Source: Thermoproteota archaeon
GTDB lineage: Archaea > Thermoproteota > Korarchaeia > Korarchaeales > Korarchaeaceae
Length of the DNA: 64,000 nt
Reading direction: 5' to 3'
Assembly (NCBI GenBank): GCA_027491555.1
Contig: JAOZGN010000004.1
Coordinates: 1 to 64,000, forward strand
Shown: in pieces, positions 1 through 6,886 of the stretch
How the letters are laid out: the number at the start of each line of letters is the position of its first letter
Position numbering within the stretch: position 1 is the stretch's first letter
Notes under the pieces: generated by a model
Told to the model about the DNA's origin: nothing
The model's database searches: none
Seen by the model: only the letters and a program-made list of their open reading frames with translations
Position numbers and translations under genes: made by a program

Positions 1-17
1 GTAAGGGGGTGTGCGTC

Positions 18-299
18 ATGTCTGCCGAGGAGGGAATCGTGTACGTGGGTAAGAAGCCCGCCATCAACTACGTGATGGCTACCACGCTCCAGATCAACCG
101 GGGCGTGAAGAAGATCGTCCTCAAGGCGAGGGGCAGGTCTATCTCCAGGGCCGTCGACGTCGCCGAGATCACCAGGCTCAAGTACTTCCCGGGCAAGCTC
201 AAGATAACCGACATCAGGACCGGAACCGAGGAGATAATAGACGAGGACGGCAGCAGGCGGGACATAAGCGTCATTGAGATCGAGCTCACTCAGGTGTGA
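18..299 (+). CDS. alba: DNA/RNA-binding chromatin protein Alba
   Basis: Small basic protein (93 aa) that coats DNA and RNA as dimers in archaeal chromatin. The N-terminal KKPAINYVM segment with the paired lysines (residues 12-13) that contact nucleic acid, and the following KARGRSISRAVDVAEI segment, are the family hallmarks. I start at ATG 18, which sits 6 nt after a GGGGGTG ribosome-binding-like stretch (5-11), rather than at the in-frame GTG at 9. The gene is complete and is followed by a series of T-runs, so it looks monocistronic. Family assignment is very secure. Confidence 0.96.
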   Translation: MSAEEGIVYVGKKPAINYVMATTLQINRGVKKIVLKARGRSISRAVDVAEITRLKYFPGKLKITDIRTGTEEIIDEDGSRRDISVIEIELTQV

Positions 300-318
300 G
301 CCGATCTCCCCCGGGCGA

Positions 319-356
319 TTTTTGAGGGAAGTCTTTTTCCCCTTCTCACTATTTTT
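319..356 (+). terminator. Tandem T-run terminator after alba
   Basis: Three runs of five T residues (319-323, 334-338, 352-356) follow the alba stop codon with no strong hairpin. Archaeal intrinsic termination works on such oligo-T tracts, so this is the likely alba transcript end. Confidence 0.6.
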
Positions 357-392
357 GCCAACGCTCCTTCTGTACTCGCCCTTCGCCGACGA

Positions 393-421
393 GCTAAAAA
401 GCCAGGCACGTGCGGAGGCGA
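393..421 (+). promoter_or_regulatory. Promoter and Shine-Dalgarno of lysS
   Basis: A TATA-like GCTAAAAAG (393-401) lies about 29 nt before the start, followed by GGAGG (414-418), 7 nt before GTG 426. The ribosome binding site favours GTG 426 over ATG 429. Confidence 0.5.
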
Positions 422-425
422 GACG

Positions 426-2066
426 GTGATGGGGCTGCGGTCTAAGCGCGGGCCAATGTTCTGGCTGGATAAGCTAGCCCTCGAAGTGGTGGAGAGGGAG
501 AAGCGCCTGAACAGGGGGATAGAGATCTACACTGTGGAGTCCGGGATCGGCGCCAGCGGATTTCCACACATAGGATCGGTCGGCGACTCCCTGCGGGCGT
601 ACGGCGTAAAGCTGGCCCTAGAAGACTTGGGACACAGGTCGAGGCTCGTCGCCTTCAGCGACGACAGGGACGGCCTGCGGAAGATACCGGCGGGGGTTCC
701 GTCAGAGTATGAGAGATACCTCGGGATGCCCGTCACCGACATACCTGACCCCTGGGGGTGTCACGGCAGTTACGGAGAGCACATGAGTTCCATGCTCATG
801 GACGCGCTGGACAAGCTCGGCGTCGACTATGAGTTCTACTCTGGGACTCAGGTCTACAGATCAGGTCTGCTCGACCAGTACATCGACAAGATACTTCGGG
901 AGAGACATAAGGTCGAGAGGATCGTTCGGGAGGAGGTCGGAACTAGCAGGCCCGAGGGGTGGATCCCCTACTGGCCGGTCTGTGAGAATTGCGGTCGGAT
1001 ATACACCACCCGCGTAGTCGAGGTTCATCCGGAGGAGGGGAAGGTAGTCTACGTGTGTGACCAAGAGTTCAAGGGGATCAAGGGGTGCGGCTACAGGGGG
1101 GAGGCCAGCTACAGGAGGGGATCCGGCAAACTGCCCTGGAAGTGGGGGGAATTCGCTGCCAGGTGGGCCGCGTTAAGGGTCGTGTTCGAGCCCCACGGCA
1201 AGGACATCGCCGACAGCTTCAGGGTAAATCAGAGGATCGCAAGGGAGGTCCTCGGGTTCGAGCCGCCTCTGACGATAAGGTACGAGATGTTCCTCGACGC
1301 GACCGGGGAGAAGATCTCTAAGTCGAAGGGAAACGTCATCACTCCCCAAGACTGGCTCCGCTATGCCCCCCCGGAGAGCTTGAGGCTCCTGATGTTCAAG
1401 AGGTACAAAGGAACCCGCGCTATCTCGCTCGAGAAGGCGCCCGAGTATGTCGAGGACCTAGAGAGGCACCTCAAGCTCTACTGGAACCTGGACAGAATCC
1501 CCTCTGAGAGGGATAGGATGACCGTCAAGAGGCTCGTCGAGTACGCGTACCTGCTGAGGGAGGTGCCACCGCCCCCGAAATACACGTTCAGGTCGCTCAT
1601 CAATGTCATAGAGCTGCTTCCGTGGAGAGAGATGAGTGAAGAAGAGCTGCTCTCAGCTGTGATGGAGTTCATCTCTGAGTACTACGAGCTAGAATCTGAA
1701 TCGCTCAGGGCAGATCAGATATTCAGAGAGTGGTTCCGGAGGGCCCTAAACTACGTCAGGGACATTAAGTCCAGGTTCATTGCAGAGAGACCCAAGCTCA
1801 GCCCCAAGGTTCTGGCAGCCATAGACAGATTCCTCGCCGAGATAGACGAGAGCATGAGTGCTGAGGAGATTCAGTCTCTCGCCTTTGAGGTCTGCAGGTC
1901 TGGTGGGGTGAAGCCAAAGGAGTTCTTCTCGGCCGTCTACACGCTCTTGGTCGGTGCCAAGAGCGGGCCGAGGTTGGGTCCACTGATGAAGCGTCTCGGA
2001 GTGGAGCGGGCCAAGTCCTTAATACGCAAGTCGATCTCAAATACGCTTGTGGAGGATGGGGGTTAA
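426..2066 (+). CDS. lysS: Lysyl-tRNA synthetase, class I
   Basis: Charges tRNA-Lys; this is the archaeal class I enzyme, unrelated to the class II LysRS of bacteria and some crenarchaea. The class I signatures are clear: a HIGH-type motif PHIGS at about residues 47-51 and a KMSKS-type motif KISKSKG near residue 297. Two CxxC-like clusters around residues 186-225 match the family zinc-binding insert. Length (546 aa) is normal. The next gene starts 2 nt after its stop, suggesting co-transcription with the coiled-coil protein downstream. Confidence 0.96.
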   Translation: MMGLRSKRGPMFWLDKLALEVVEREKRLNRGIEIYTVESGIGASGFPHIGSVGDSLRAYGVKLALEDLGHRSRLVAFSDDRDGLRKIPAGVPSEYERYLGMPVTDIPDPWGCHGSYGEHMSSMLMDALDKLGVDYEFYSGTQVYRSGLLDQYIDKILRERHKVERIVREEVGTSRPEGWIPYWPVCENCGRIYTTRVVEVHPEEGKVVYVCDQEFKGIKGCGYRGEASYRRGSGKLPWKWGEFAARWAALRVVFEPHGKDIADSFRVNQRIAREVLGFEPPLTIRYEMFLDATGEKISKSKGNVITPQDWLRYAPPESLRLLMFKRYKGTRAISLEKAPEYVEDLERHLKLYWNLDRIPSERDRMTVKRLVEYAYLLREVPPPPKYTFRSLINVIELLPWREMSEEELLSAVMEFISEYYELESESLRADQIFREWFRRALNYVRDIKSRFIAERPKLSPKVLAAIDRFLAEIDESMSAEEIQSLAFEVCRSGGVKPKEFFSAVYTLLVGAKSGPRLGPLMKRLGVERAKSLIRKSISNTLVEDGG

Positions 2067-2068
2067 GC

Positions 2069-2599
2069 TTGAGTAGAGATGACAGGATGAGAACTCTCCT
2101 TGAGCTTAGGAGCATGTTGAAGACCCGGATCGAAGAGCTGGAGAAGGAGCTCCTGAGGCTGCGGTCGATGCTGGATGCGCTCGATGACGTTCTGCTTGAG
2201 GCAACAATAACGACCGCGGACAGGCTTGGCCCGTTGCCGGCTGGCGCCCCCGACGAGGCCATCGAGGTCGAGGAGTATCAGGCTCCCGCCCCACCGGGAG
2301 TTGAGGAGAGAGAAGTCCTATCCGGGGATGAGCGGATCGGGAGAATCTTGGTGAACAGGAGGAAGGGTATCCTCGTACTTGAGATGGAGAGGGAGGTCAG
2401 GGCCGACTCAAATCCCATAGGGTGGCTGAGCAAGAGGTTGAGGGAGCTAAAGAGGGTGTCTCCAGGGGTCGCCTACAACGTCGAGGCGGAGGAAGGCGCG
2501 CTCAGGCGCATAGTCGTGAGCGGCGTCCCGGCAGACGAGCTGGACAGGTTGGTCAAGGAGATGAGGTGGGCGCTCGATCGAGCTTATCGCAATCCTTGA
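2069..2599 (+). CDS. Conserved hypothetical coiled-coil protein
   Basis: I do not recognise a named family. The 176-aa protein starts with a heptad-rich helix (about residues 10-48, ELRSMLKTRIEELEKEL and onward), then a Pro/Glu-rich linker, then a small alpha/beta domain (about 90-170) that includes LVNRRKGILVLEME and IVVSGVPADELDRLV. It begins with TTG 2 nt after lysS and is probably translationally coupled to it. An ATG 15 nt downstream is an alternative start. It ends one base before the convergent AMMECR1 gene. No catalytic motif is seen, so a scaffold or nucleic-acid-associated role is only a guess. Confidence 0.7.
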   Translation: MSRDDRMRTLLELRSMLKTRIEELEKELLRLRSMLDALDDVLLEATITTADRLGPLPAGAPDEAIEVEEYQAPAPPGVEEREVLSGDERIGRILVNRRKGILVLEMEREVRADSNPIGWLSKRLRELKRVSPGVAYNVEAEEGALRRIVVSGVPADELDRLVKEMRWALDRAYRNP

Positions 2600-3235
2600 T
2601 CAACCTTTACACAGTTCCTCACGAACTACCCGCCCCATAGGCTTTTCCTCTGCGAACACTATGGCTGTGAACCTGAACACCTCCACATCCGGCCTCATCC
2701 AGCAGCCCGGTGGCAGACCAGCCTTAACGCAGGTCTGATCCAAGAATTCCCTGGAATCCCAGCCCCACTCGACCGGGACCTGTGGTAGGAGGAGACCGCT
2801 CCACGGACCGGCGCGCACGATCAGGCCGTCGCGGCCTACCATTATGAGCCCGGGCAGCTTGCTCCTGTCGTCTACCCTGAGCGGCTCCGGGGGAGTAAGG
2901 ACGCTGACCTCGACGGTGAGGTTTGGCAGCTCCCCCGGCGTCACCGGATAGAACCTGGGGTCCTGCGTGGCCGCGGAGATGGCTGCCCGGATGACCGCCT
3001 GATAGAGAGGAAAGGTGGGCTCCGGATAACCTATGCACCCTCGAAGGTGTCCCTCGGGGTAGGTTTTCAGCGTGACGAACGCCCCCGCCTTCTCCTGGAA
3101 CTTGGGGTTGAGTGGTTCCACTTCAAGCGCCCTGCCCTCCGTTAAGTAGAGGGTTATAGCCCGCCTAGCGAGCCTTACGAGGTACTCGCCATCATTATCG
3201 GTAAGCTGGAGCGTCGTGACCCCCCCTTCAGCCAG
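2600..3235 (-). CDS. AMMECR1-domain protein (start codon non-standard)
   Basis: AMMECR1 family protein of unknown biochemical function; the domain is often linked genomically or by fusion to MEMO, which is also in this window. The signatures LRGCIGYPEPTFPL, SVLTPPEPL, VGRDGLIV and LLLPQVPVEWGWD are intact. The first ordinary start is GTG 3121, but the reading frame upstream stays open and encodes the expected N-terminal helix (GEYLVRLARRAI, 3155-3190), so the real protein begins further out. No ATG, GTG or TTG exists in that stretch. Candidates are CTG 3235, which overlaps the TBP stop and is preceded by GGAGG, or GTC 3220. Coordinates given use CTG. Confidence 0.85.
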   Translation of the reverse strand: MAEGGVTTLQLTDNDGEYLVRLARRAITLYLTEGRALEVEPLNPKFQEKAGAFVTLKTYPEGHLRGCIGYPEPTFPLYQAVIRAAISAATQDPRFYPVTPGELPNLTVEVSVLTPPEPLRVDDRSKLPGLIMVGRDGLIVRAGPWSGLLLPQVPVEWGWDSREFLDQTCVKAGLPPGCWMRPDVEVFRFTAIVFAEEKPMGRVVREELCKG

Positions 3236-3845
3236 CCCCCTCCTCCGTTATGAAGTAGCCGCCCTCCGCCAATACTCTCCTCAGTTTGTAGACCGCCCTC
3301 CTAACGTCTGCTTCTTTCTTGGCGCCCGTGCATACTAGACTCCCAGAGGCGAAGACCAGGAACACCACGGGAGGATCGTCCATCCTGTATATGAGCCCCG
3401 GAAACTGCTCCGGCTCGTAGAGGGTGTTGGGCTGTTCCATGGCCAGTCTCTCGATGTCAACCTTCAGGAACAGCTTTGCAGATGCGACGATGTTTTCGGC
3501 CCTGACCAGCGGCCTGTTACTGATCTTGATCCCGTGCTGCTTCATGAGCTCTATAGCCTTGTTGACGGCAAGAGCAGATTCCTCAACGGACTTTGTGCCC
3601 GTACACACGAACTTCCCGCTACTAAAAACTAGGAGGGCCGCCTTTGGCTCTTTGAGCTTCAGTACCAGGCCCGGGAACTTGTTGGGCTCGTACCTAGACT
3701 CCTTGATCTTCTGGGCTATCTCCCTCAGATTTAGTTTCTGCCTTATGTCGGCGGAAGATACAACGTTCTGAATGTTAATCTCGGGTTCACGTGGGAACCT
3801 GATCCCTGCAACGACCTCTCCCTGCTCTTCCTTCTCGGAGGGCAT
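3228..3845 (-). CDS. tbp: TATA-box-binding protein
   Basis: Basal transcription factor that binds and bends the TATA box and recruits TFB. The two direct repeats of the saddle fold are evident: INIQNVVSSADI and PNKFPGLVLKLKEPKAALLVFSSGKFVCTG in the first, and AENIVASAKL with PEQFPGLIYRMDDPPVVFLVFASGSLVCTG in the second. It is 205 aa with a short charged N-terminus and an acidic C-tail. ATG 3845 is 25 nt from a TATA element, so the mRNA is probably leaderless. It overlaps or abuts the AMMECR1 gene downstream. Confidence 0.97.
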   Translation of the reverse strand: MPSEKEEQGEVVAGIRFPREPEINIQNVVSSADIRQKLNLREIAQKIKESRYEPNKFPGLVLKLKEPKAALLVFSSGKFVCTGTKSVEESALAVNKAIELMKQHGIKISNRPLVRAENIVASAKLFLKVDIERLAMEQPNTLYEPEQFPGLIYRMDDPPVVFLVFASGSLVCTGAKKEADVRRAVYKLRRVLAEGGYFITEEGAG

Positions 3846-3863
3846 CCCAGAAACCTCTAGCCA

Positions 3864-3890
3864 CCCTTATAAAGGGTCCTTTATAAATCA
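3864..3890 (-). promoter_or_regulatory. tbp promoter with two tandem TATA-like elements
   Basis: On the minus strand CCCTTTATAAGGG (3864-3876) is centred 25 nt from the tbp ATG. A second TTTATAAAGG-like element (3879-3890) sits directly upstream and overlaps the stop codon of the signal peptidase gene. The first element is nearly palindromic. Confidence 0.6.
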
Positions 3891-4514
3891 CTCAGGAGGG
3901 CCGGCGCCTGGCTCCTCGGCAGGAGGCTCCACGCCAGATTCGAGTTCAGGCTCCTCGGTCTGCTCGCCTTCTCCCCCGCCAGACGCGAAGAAGTCCCACA
4001 CGAGTAGTAAGACCAGCGCCGATGCTATAGCAACCCTGACTAGCGGGTTTTGCAAGAAGAGGAGCAGGTGACCGATCTGCGGAACTGGGATGTGGAGCAC
4101 GGGAACCCCCAGGATAAGTTCAGGCGGTACCCTACCCAGGTCTGGCCTAGGATTAGTGATGGGGTTGTCTCCTTGTGTAACAAAGTAGAGCCTGTCCCCC
4201 TCCGTCTCTACCCCCACTATCCTGTGTACGATCCTGCACCTCGGAGAGAAGTCCGGGTCCGACTTGCACTGCGGCACGTTGGGGTTCAGGAAGACTATCA
4301 CGTCACCAACCTTGAGACTGTTCGGGTCGACGTGCTTCACGAGGAGAATATCCCCGTCCTCGTACGTCGGCTCCATTGAGGGGCCGTGAACCACCGTAAT
4401 TGGAGAATCAACTCCCATGGCCCACGGAAGCACCACTCGGAAGAACAGGAAGAGTGAGACGGCGACCGCGGCCAGTATCAGTATCTCCTTGAGGGGGCCC
4501 TTGAGCTCGGGCAT
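3888..4514 (-). CDS. Signal peptidase I, archaeal Ser/His type
   Basis: Membrane endopeptidase that removes signal peptides from Sec substrates. An N-terminal membrane helix (about 11-29) precedes the catalytic Ser46 in GPSMEPTY. The general-base position is His97 in IVHRIVG, the histidine that replaces lysine in ER and archaeal enzymes. The conserved GDNPITNP loop follows (about 115-122). A second hydrophobic helix (about 158-180) is followed by a Glu/Pro-rich tail of about 30 residues, which is unusual in length. It starts 14 nt after the stop of rpo12, so the two probably share a transcript. Confidence 0.93.
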   Translation of the reverse strand: MPELKGPLKEILILAAVAVSLFLFFRVVLPWAMGVDSPITVVHGPSMEPTYEDGDILLVKHVDPNSLKVGDVIVFLNPNVPQCKSDPDFSPRCRIVHRIVGVETEGDRLYFVTQGDNPITNPRPDLGRVPPELILGVPVLHIPVPQIGHLLLFLQNPLVRVAIASALVLLLVWDFFASGGGEGEQTEEPELESGVEPPAEEPGAGPPE

Positions 4515-4528
4515 TCCGGAGTCACCCC

Positions 4529-4672
4529 TCAGATGGCCTTAACTCTCTTGGGAGTCTCTCTCCTGACCTTTCGGAGGATTCTGTAGCCGCACCTGGGGCA
4601 CTTGAAGACGTTGAAGTACTCTTCCATCTCCTCTTTCGTGAAGACGTAGCCGCATCTGAGGCAGACGTACAT
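4529..4672 (-). CDS. rpoP: DNA-directed RNA polymerase subunit Rpo12 (RpoP)
   Basis: A 47-aa zinc-ribbon polypeptide, too short for most gene callers. It has two Cys pairs, CLRCG (residues 4-8) and CPRCGYRIL (25-33), followed by a basic tail ending KRVKAI, as in archaeal Rpo12. It helps assemble the Rpo3/Rpo10/Rpo11 platform of RNA polymerase. The ATG is preceded by AGGAGGAG about 5 nt away, and a TATA-like GTTTTTAC lies near 4710. In many archaea this gene sits between L37Ae and Pcc1; here it is next to signal peptidase instead. Confidence 0.88.
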   Translation of the reverse strand: MYVCLRCGYVFTKEEMEEYFNVFKCPRCGYRILRKVRRETPKRVKAI

Positions 4673-4729
4673 TTTAGTCTCCTCCTGGGAAGCCGGGGCT
4701 CTTGGTGTAAAAACCTGTCGCCTTGCTCA

Positions 4730-5704
4730 CTAACCCTCGGCAGACTCTCGGAAGGAGGCCATCTGCTTCTTCAGATCCTCCGGAAGCTGCTCCAGCCAGA
4801 GCTTGTGGACCTTGGCGAGGAGCTCCTTGTACCTGTTCCGAACCGTGACCTCAGTGACACCCGCAGCCTGAGCTAGCTCCCTCTGAGTCTTGTGCTCACC
4901 GAACTCCTGGCTTGCCATGTATATGGCAGCCGCCGCAACGCCAACGGGCTCCCTCCCCATGGTTGCGCCCTGCTGACGGGCTATCTTCAGTATCCTGATG
5001 GCTTGGGTAGCCACCTTCTCAGGCAGCCCCAGCTTGGCGCAGATCGCGTAGACGAAGTTCTCCGGCTTGGGAGGTGGTATCCTTATGCCCAGCTTCCTGA
5101 ACAGGAAGCGGAAGCTCCTTCCTACCTCCTTCTCCTTCAAATTGAAGAGAGAGGCGACTTCCTCCAAGGACCGCGGCACATCGGTCCTCCTACAGGCCGC
5201 ATAGATCACCGCGGCCACCATGGCGTCCATGCTCCTACCCTTCACCAGCCCCTCGCCAGCCGCCTTGCGATAGAGCATGGCGGCGTCCTCCACGGTCTCT
5301 GGAGGCAGGTTCAGGGTCTCGGCCGCGAGTCTTATCTTCCTGAGGGCCGGTTCCACTGCCTTCTCCCTCGCGTCACTCACGTGTCTGTGGGTCCTCCTAA
5401 GGGTCTGGACGGACTTCCTGCTCAGCCCGCTGGTCATGGCAATGTCGGAATCGAGACCGTAGCCGGACCGGGTCGGAGTCACCGGAGCTCCGGTGTGCGC
5501 TCTGTCCATGTACTCGTCGGCGTCGAACGCCCTCCAGTCCTTATCCGTATCAACCATACCCGTGCTGAGAATCAGCCCGCAGCTTGCGCAGACCAGCTCT
5601 CCCGTATTTGGGTCCTTAATTATCTGATCGCTTCCGCAGCGAGGACAGGTGAGCTTTACCTCAGTAAACAGGCTCTCCTTATCGTTCTTCTGGCCACCCT
5701 CCAA
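4730..5704 (-). CDS. tfb: Transcription initiation factor TFB
   Basis: Basal factor bridging TBP-DNA and RNA polymerase. With the start I prefer (TTG 5704) the protein is 324 aa. The zinc ribbon uses CPRC and CASC (Cys20, 23, 39, 42), then come the B-reader/linker region (DKDWRAFDADEY) and two cyclin repeats ending in a helix-turn-helix (TQRELAQAAGVTEVTVRNRY). The frame stays open to 5776, but that extension runs through the TATA box at 5735-5746, so translation must start downstream of it. A second, ribbon-less TFB-like gene lies at 52.9 kb. Confidence 0.95.
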   Translation of the reverse strand: MEGGQKNDKESLFTEVKLTCPRCGSDQIIKDPNTGELVCASCGLILSTGMVDTDKDWRAFDADEYMDRAHTGAPVTPTRSGYGLDSDIAMTSGLSRKSVQTLRRTHRHVSDAREKAVEPALRKIRLAAETLNLPPETVEDAAMLYRKAAGEGLVKGRSMDAMVAAVIYAACRRTDVPRSLEEVASLFNLKEKEVGRSFRFLFRKLGIRIPPPKPENFVYAICAKLGLPEKVATQAIRILKIARQQGATMGREPVGVAAAAIYMASQEFGEHKTQRELAQAAGVTEVTVRNRYKELLAKVHKLWLEQLPEDLKKQMASFRESAEG

Positions 5705-5734
5705 GGGATCCCCCAGTTCCTTTTCAAAGTTTTC

Positions 5735-5752
5735 GATATATAAAACTTTCGT
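5735..5752 (-). promoter_or_regulatory. tfb core promoter (BRE and TATA)
   Basis: Reading the minus strand, ACGAAAG is followed directly by TTTTATATATC. This is a textbook archaeal BRE/TATA arrangement, centred about 36 nt before TTG 5704, which leaves a leader of about 10 nt. Confidence 0.75.
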
Positions 5753-5822
5753 ATTGGTTATAAGAAACCTACGCACGACCCCCCTCCCCTTGAGTAAGGG
5801 CGAGGCGTTCCAGAGAGACTGC

Positions 5823-6062
5823 TTAGCCGCCTGAAAATAGCAGAATATGGATTAGGAGCTTTGAGATGAACGCTCCCAGCAGGCATTCTACGAGTCCTCT
5901 AGTCATATTTTGGGTGAGAGTGGTTCCCCGGATCAGCGCAAGGGACAGGACGATCGAACTCCTCAACCACCCATTCAGCGCTGGGAGGAGAGTGACGATG
6001 GCTGAGATCAGTGCGCCCGTCGCGAAAGGAGTTAGGCCCTGAGACCTTTTACTCCTCGGCAT
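5823..6062 (-). CDS. Small hypothetical membrane protein
   Basis: A 79-aa reading frame beginning ATG with a basic N-terminus (MPRSKRSQG), followed by two hydrophobic stretches (about 14-42 and 57-76) that could span the membrane. No recognised family and no conserved motif. It lies alone between tfb and the orphan gene at 6.3 kb, with no clear TATA box upstream. The amino acid composition is plausible for a real membrane protein, but a chance frame in GC-rich DNA cannot be excluded. Confidence 0.4.
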   Translation of the reverse strand: MPRSKRSQGLTPFATGALISAIVTLLPALNGWLRSSIVLSLALIRGTTLTQNMTRGLVECLLGAFISKLLIHILLFSGG

Positions 6063-6258
6063 TGGGGGACCCCGAATCTACGGGTGGCGTGTCCGTTGAG
6101 ATGAATGTCGTCTTGAGGAAGTTTCTCACGACTTAATCCGCAATGGGTGCCTCCTTTTTCATCACGTACTGAGTATTAGGCGGCCGAGTGGACAATCTAC
6201 CAAAAGTATGAGTGGACACTTGTTCTTTAGGCGTTTTATTTCACTAGGCAAGTCATAC
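6063..6258. other. Intergenic stretch with a short direct repeat
   Basis: No convincing gene. It contains a 9-bp direct repeat GAGTGGACA (6186-6194 and 6210-6218, 24 nt apart) and a T-rich GCGTTTTATTTC (6231-6242). I tested it for box C/D motifs and found none. Confidence 0.5.
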
Positions 6259-6302
6259 CCGCCCGTCGAACCCTAGGATTTATAGTCAGACATAACGGGC
6301 GG
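6259..6302 (+). promoter_or_regulatory. TATA box flanked by an 8-bp inverted repeat
   Basis: The arms CCGCCCGT (6259-6266) and ACGGGCGG (6295-6302) are perfect complements. They bracket ATTTATAG (6278-6285), the TATA box lying 27 nt before GTG 6308. The placement suggests an operator for a dimeric regulator; which regulator is unknown. Confidence 0.5.
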
Positions 6303-6307
6303 CTTCA

Positions 6308-6736
6308 GTGCCTCTTCCGTACAAAGACAGATTCAGAGACAGGCATACCAAGCTCGTACCAGTTGGAGATTACAGACTCGACCAGGTTTTCTCCGTTGGA
6401 GGAGTTAAGATCGCAAAATACTCCAGAAGAGCGACTACGCCATCTGGAGAGGAAGCTAGGAAGATAATTCTCTGGGACGCCGAGGGAATCGGCGCTTGGA
6501 AGGAGCTGCCCCTCCCGGCCGCGAGGGCGAGGGTGTACGTGGAGAAGAGGTCGTACAGGGTGAGGTGGCTGCCCTACCGGAGTGTGGTCAGCAAGAAGTG
6601 GCCGCATCAGACGCTAGACGGGAGGTTTCTCATAGCTAAGCCAGCCACCGAAGGCTACGCCCTCCTAGTGGCCGATAGGGCCTTCAAAGAGGCATGGGCG
6701 TACGGTCTGAGGGGGAAGAGAGGCCCTCCCACTTGA
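6308..6736 (+). CDS. Hypothetical basic protein, leaderless
   Basis: I do not recognise this 142-aa protein. It is strongly basic and rich in Arg, Lys, Tyr and Trp, with no membrane segment, no cysteine and no visible catalytic motif. Secondary structure looks mixed (VFSVGGVKIAKYSRRA, then ARVYVEKRSYRVRWLPY), which would suit an RNA- or DNA-binding fold, but that is inference. GTG 6308 is 27 nt downstream of a TATA box, and an inverted repeat flanks that promoter. It stands alone upstream of tRNA-Pro. Confidence 0.65.
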   Translation: MPLPYKDRFRDRHTKLVPVGDYRLDQVFSVGGVKIAKYSRRATTPSGEEARKIILWDAEGIGAWKELPLPAARARVYVEKRSYRVRWLPYRSVVSKKWPHQTLDGRFLIAKPATEGYALLVADRAFKEAWAYGLRGKRGPPT

Positions 6737-6799
6737 GGCGATCGAGATCGGCTCGGGCAAACTGTTTATAACCAGGACTAGGACAAGTGAGTCGGCCGT

Positions 6800-6876
6800 G
6801 GGGCCGTGGTCTAGCTTGGTAGGATGCCAGCCTGGGGCGCTGGTGGTCCCGGGTTCAAATCCCGGCGGCCCCACCA
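6800..6876 (+). tRNA. tRNA-Pro (GGG)
   Basis: Complete cloverleaf with acceptor GGGGCCG/CGGCCCC, anticodon arm CCAGC-CTGGGGC-GCTGG (anticodon GGG) and T-arm GGTTCAAATCC. CCA is encoded. A TATA box (GTTTATAAC, about 6765-6773) lies about 30 nt upstream. No intron. Confidence 0.95.
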
Positions 6877-6886
6877 CCGCTCCTCC

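Noticed and set aside
4892..5743. Long plus-strand reading frame (283 aa) opposite tfb
   Set aside because: Antisense to a certain gene, low-complexity composition typical of a GC-rich shadow frame, no homology pattern.
5705..5776. N-terminal extension of the TFB frame
   Set aside because: The BRE/TATA promoter lies inside it, so it cannot be translated from that promoter.
6063..6258. Possible box C/D RNA or CRISPR-like repeat
   Set aside because: The GAGTGGACA repeat occurs only twice, and no C and D boxes with correct spacing are present.
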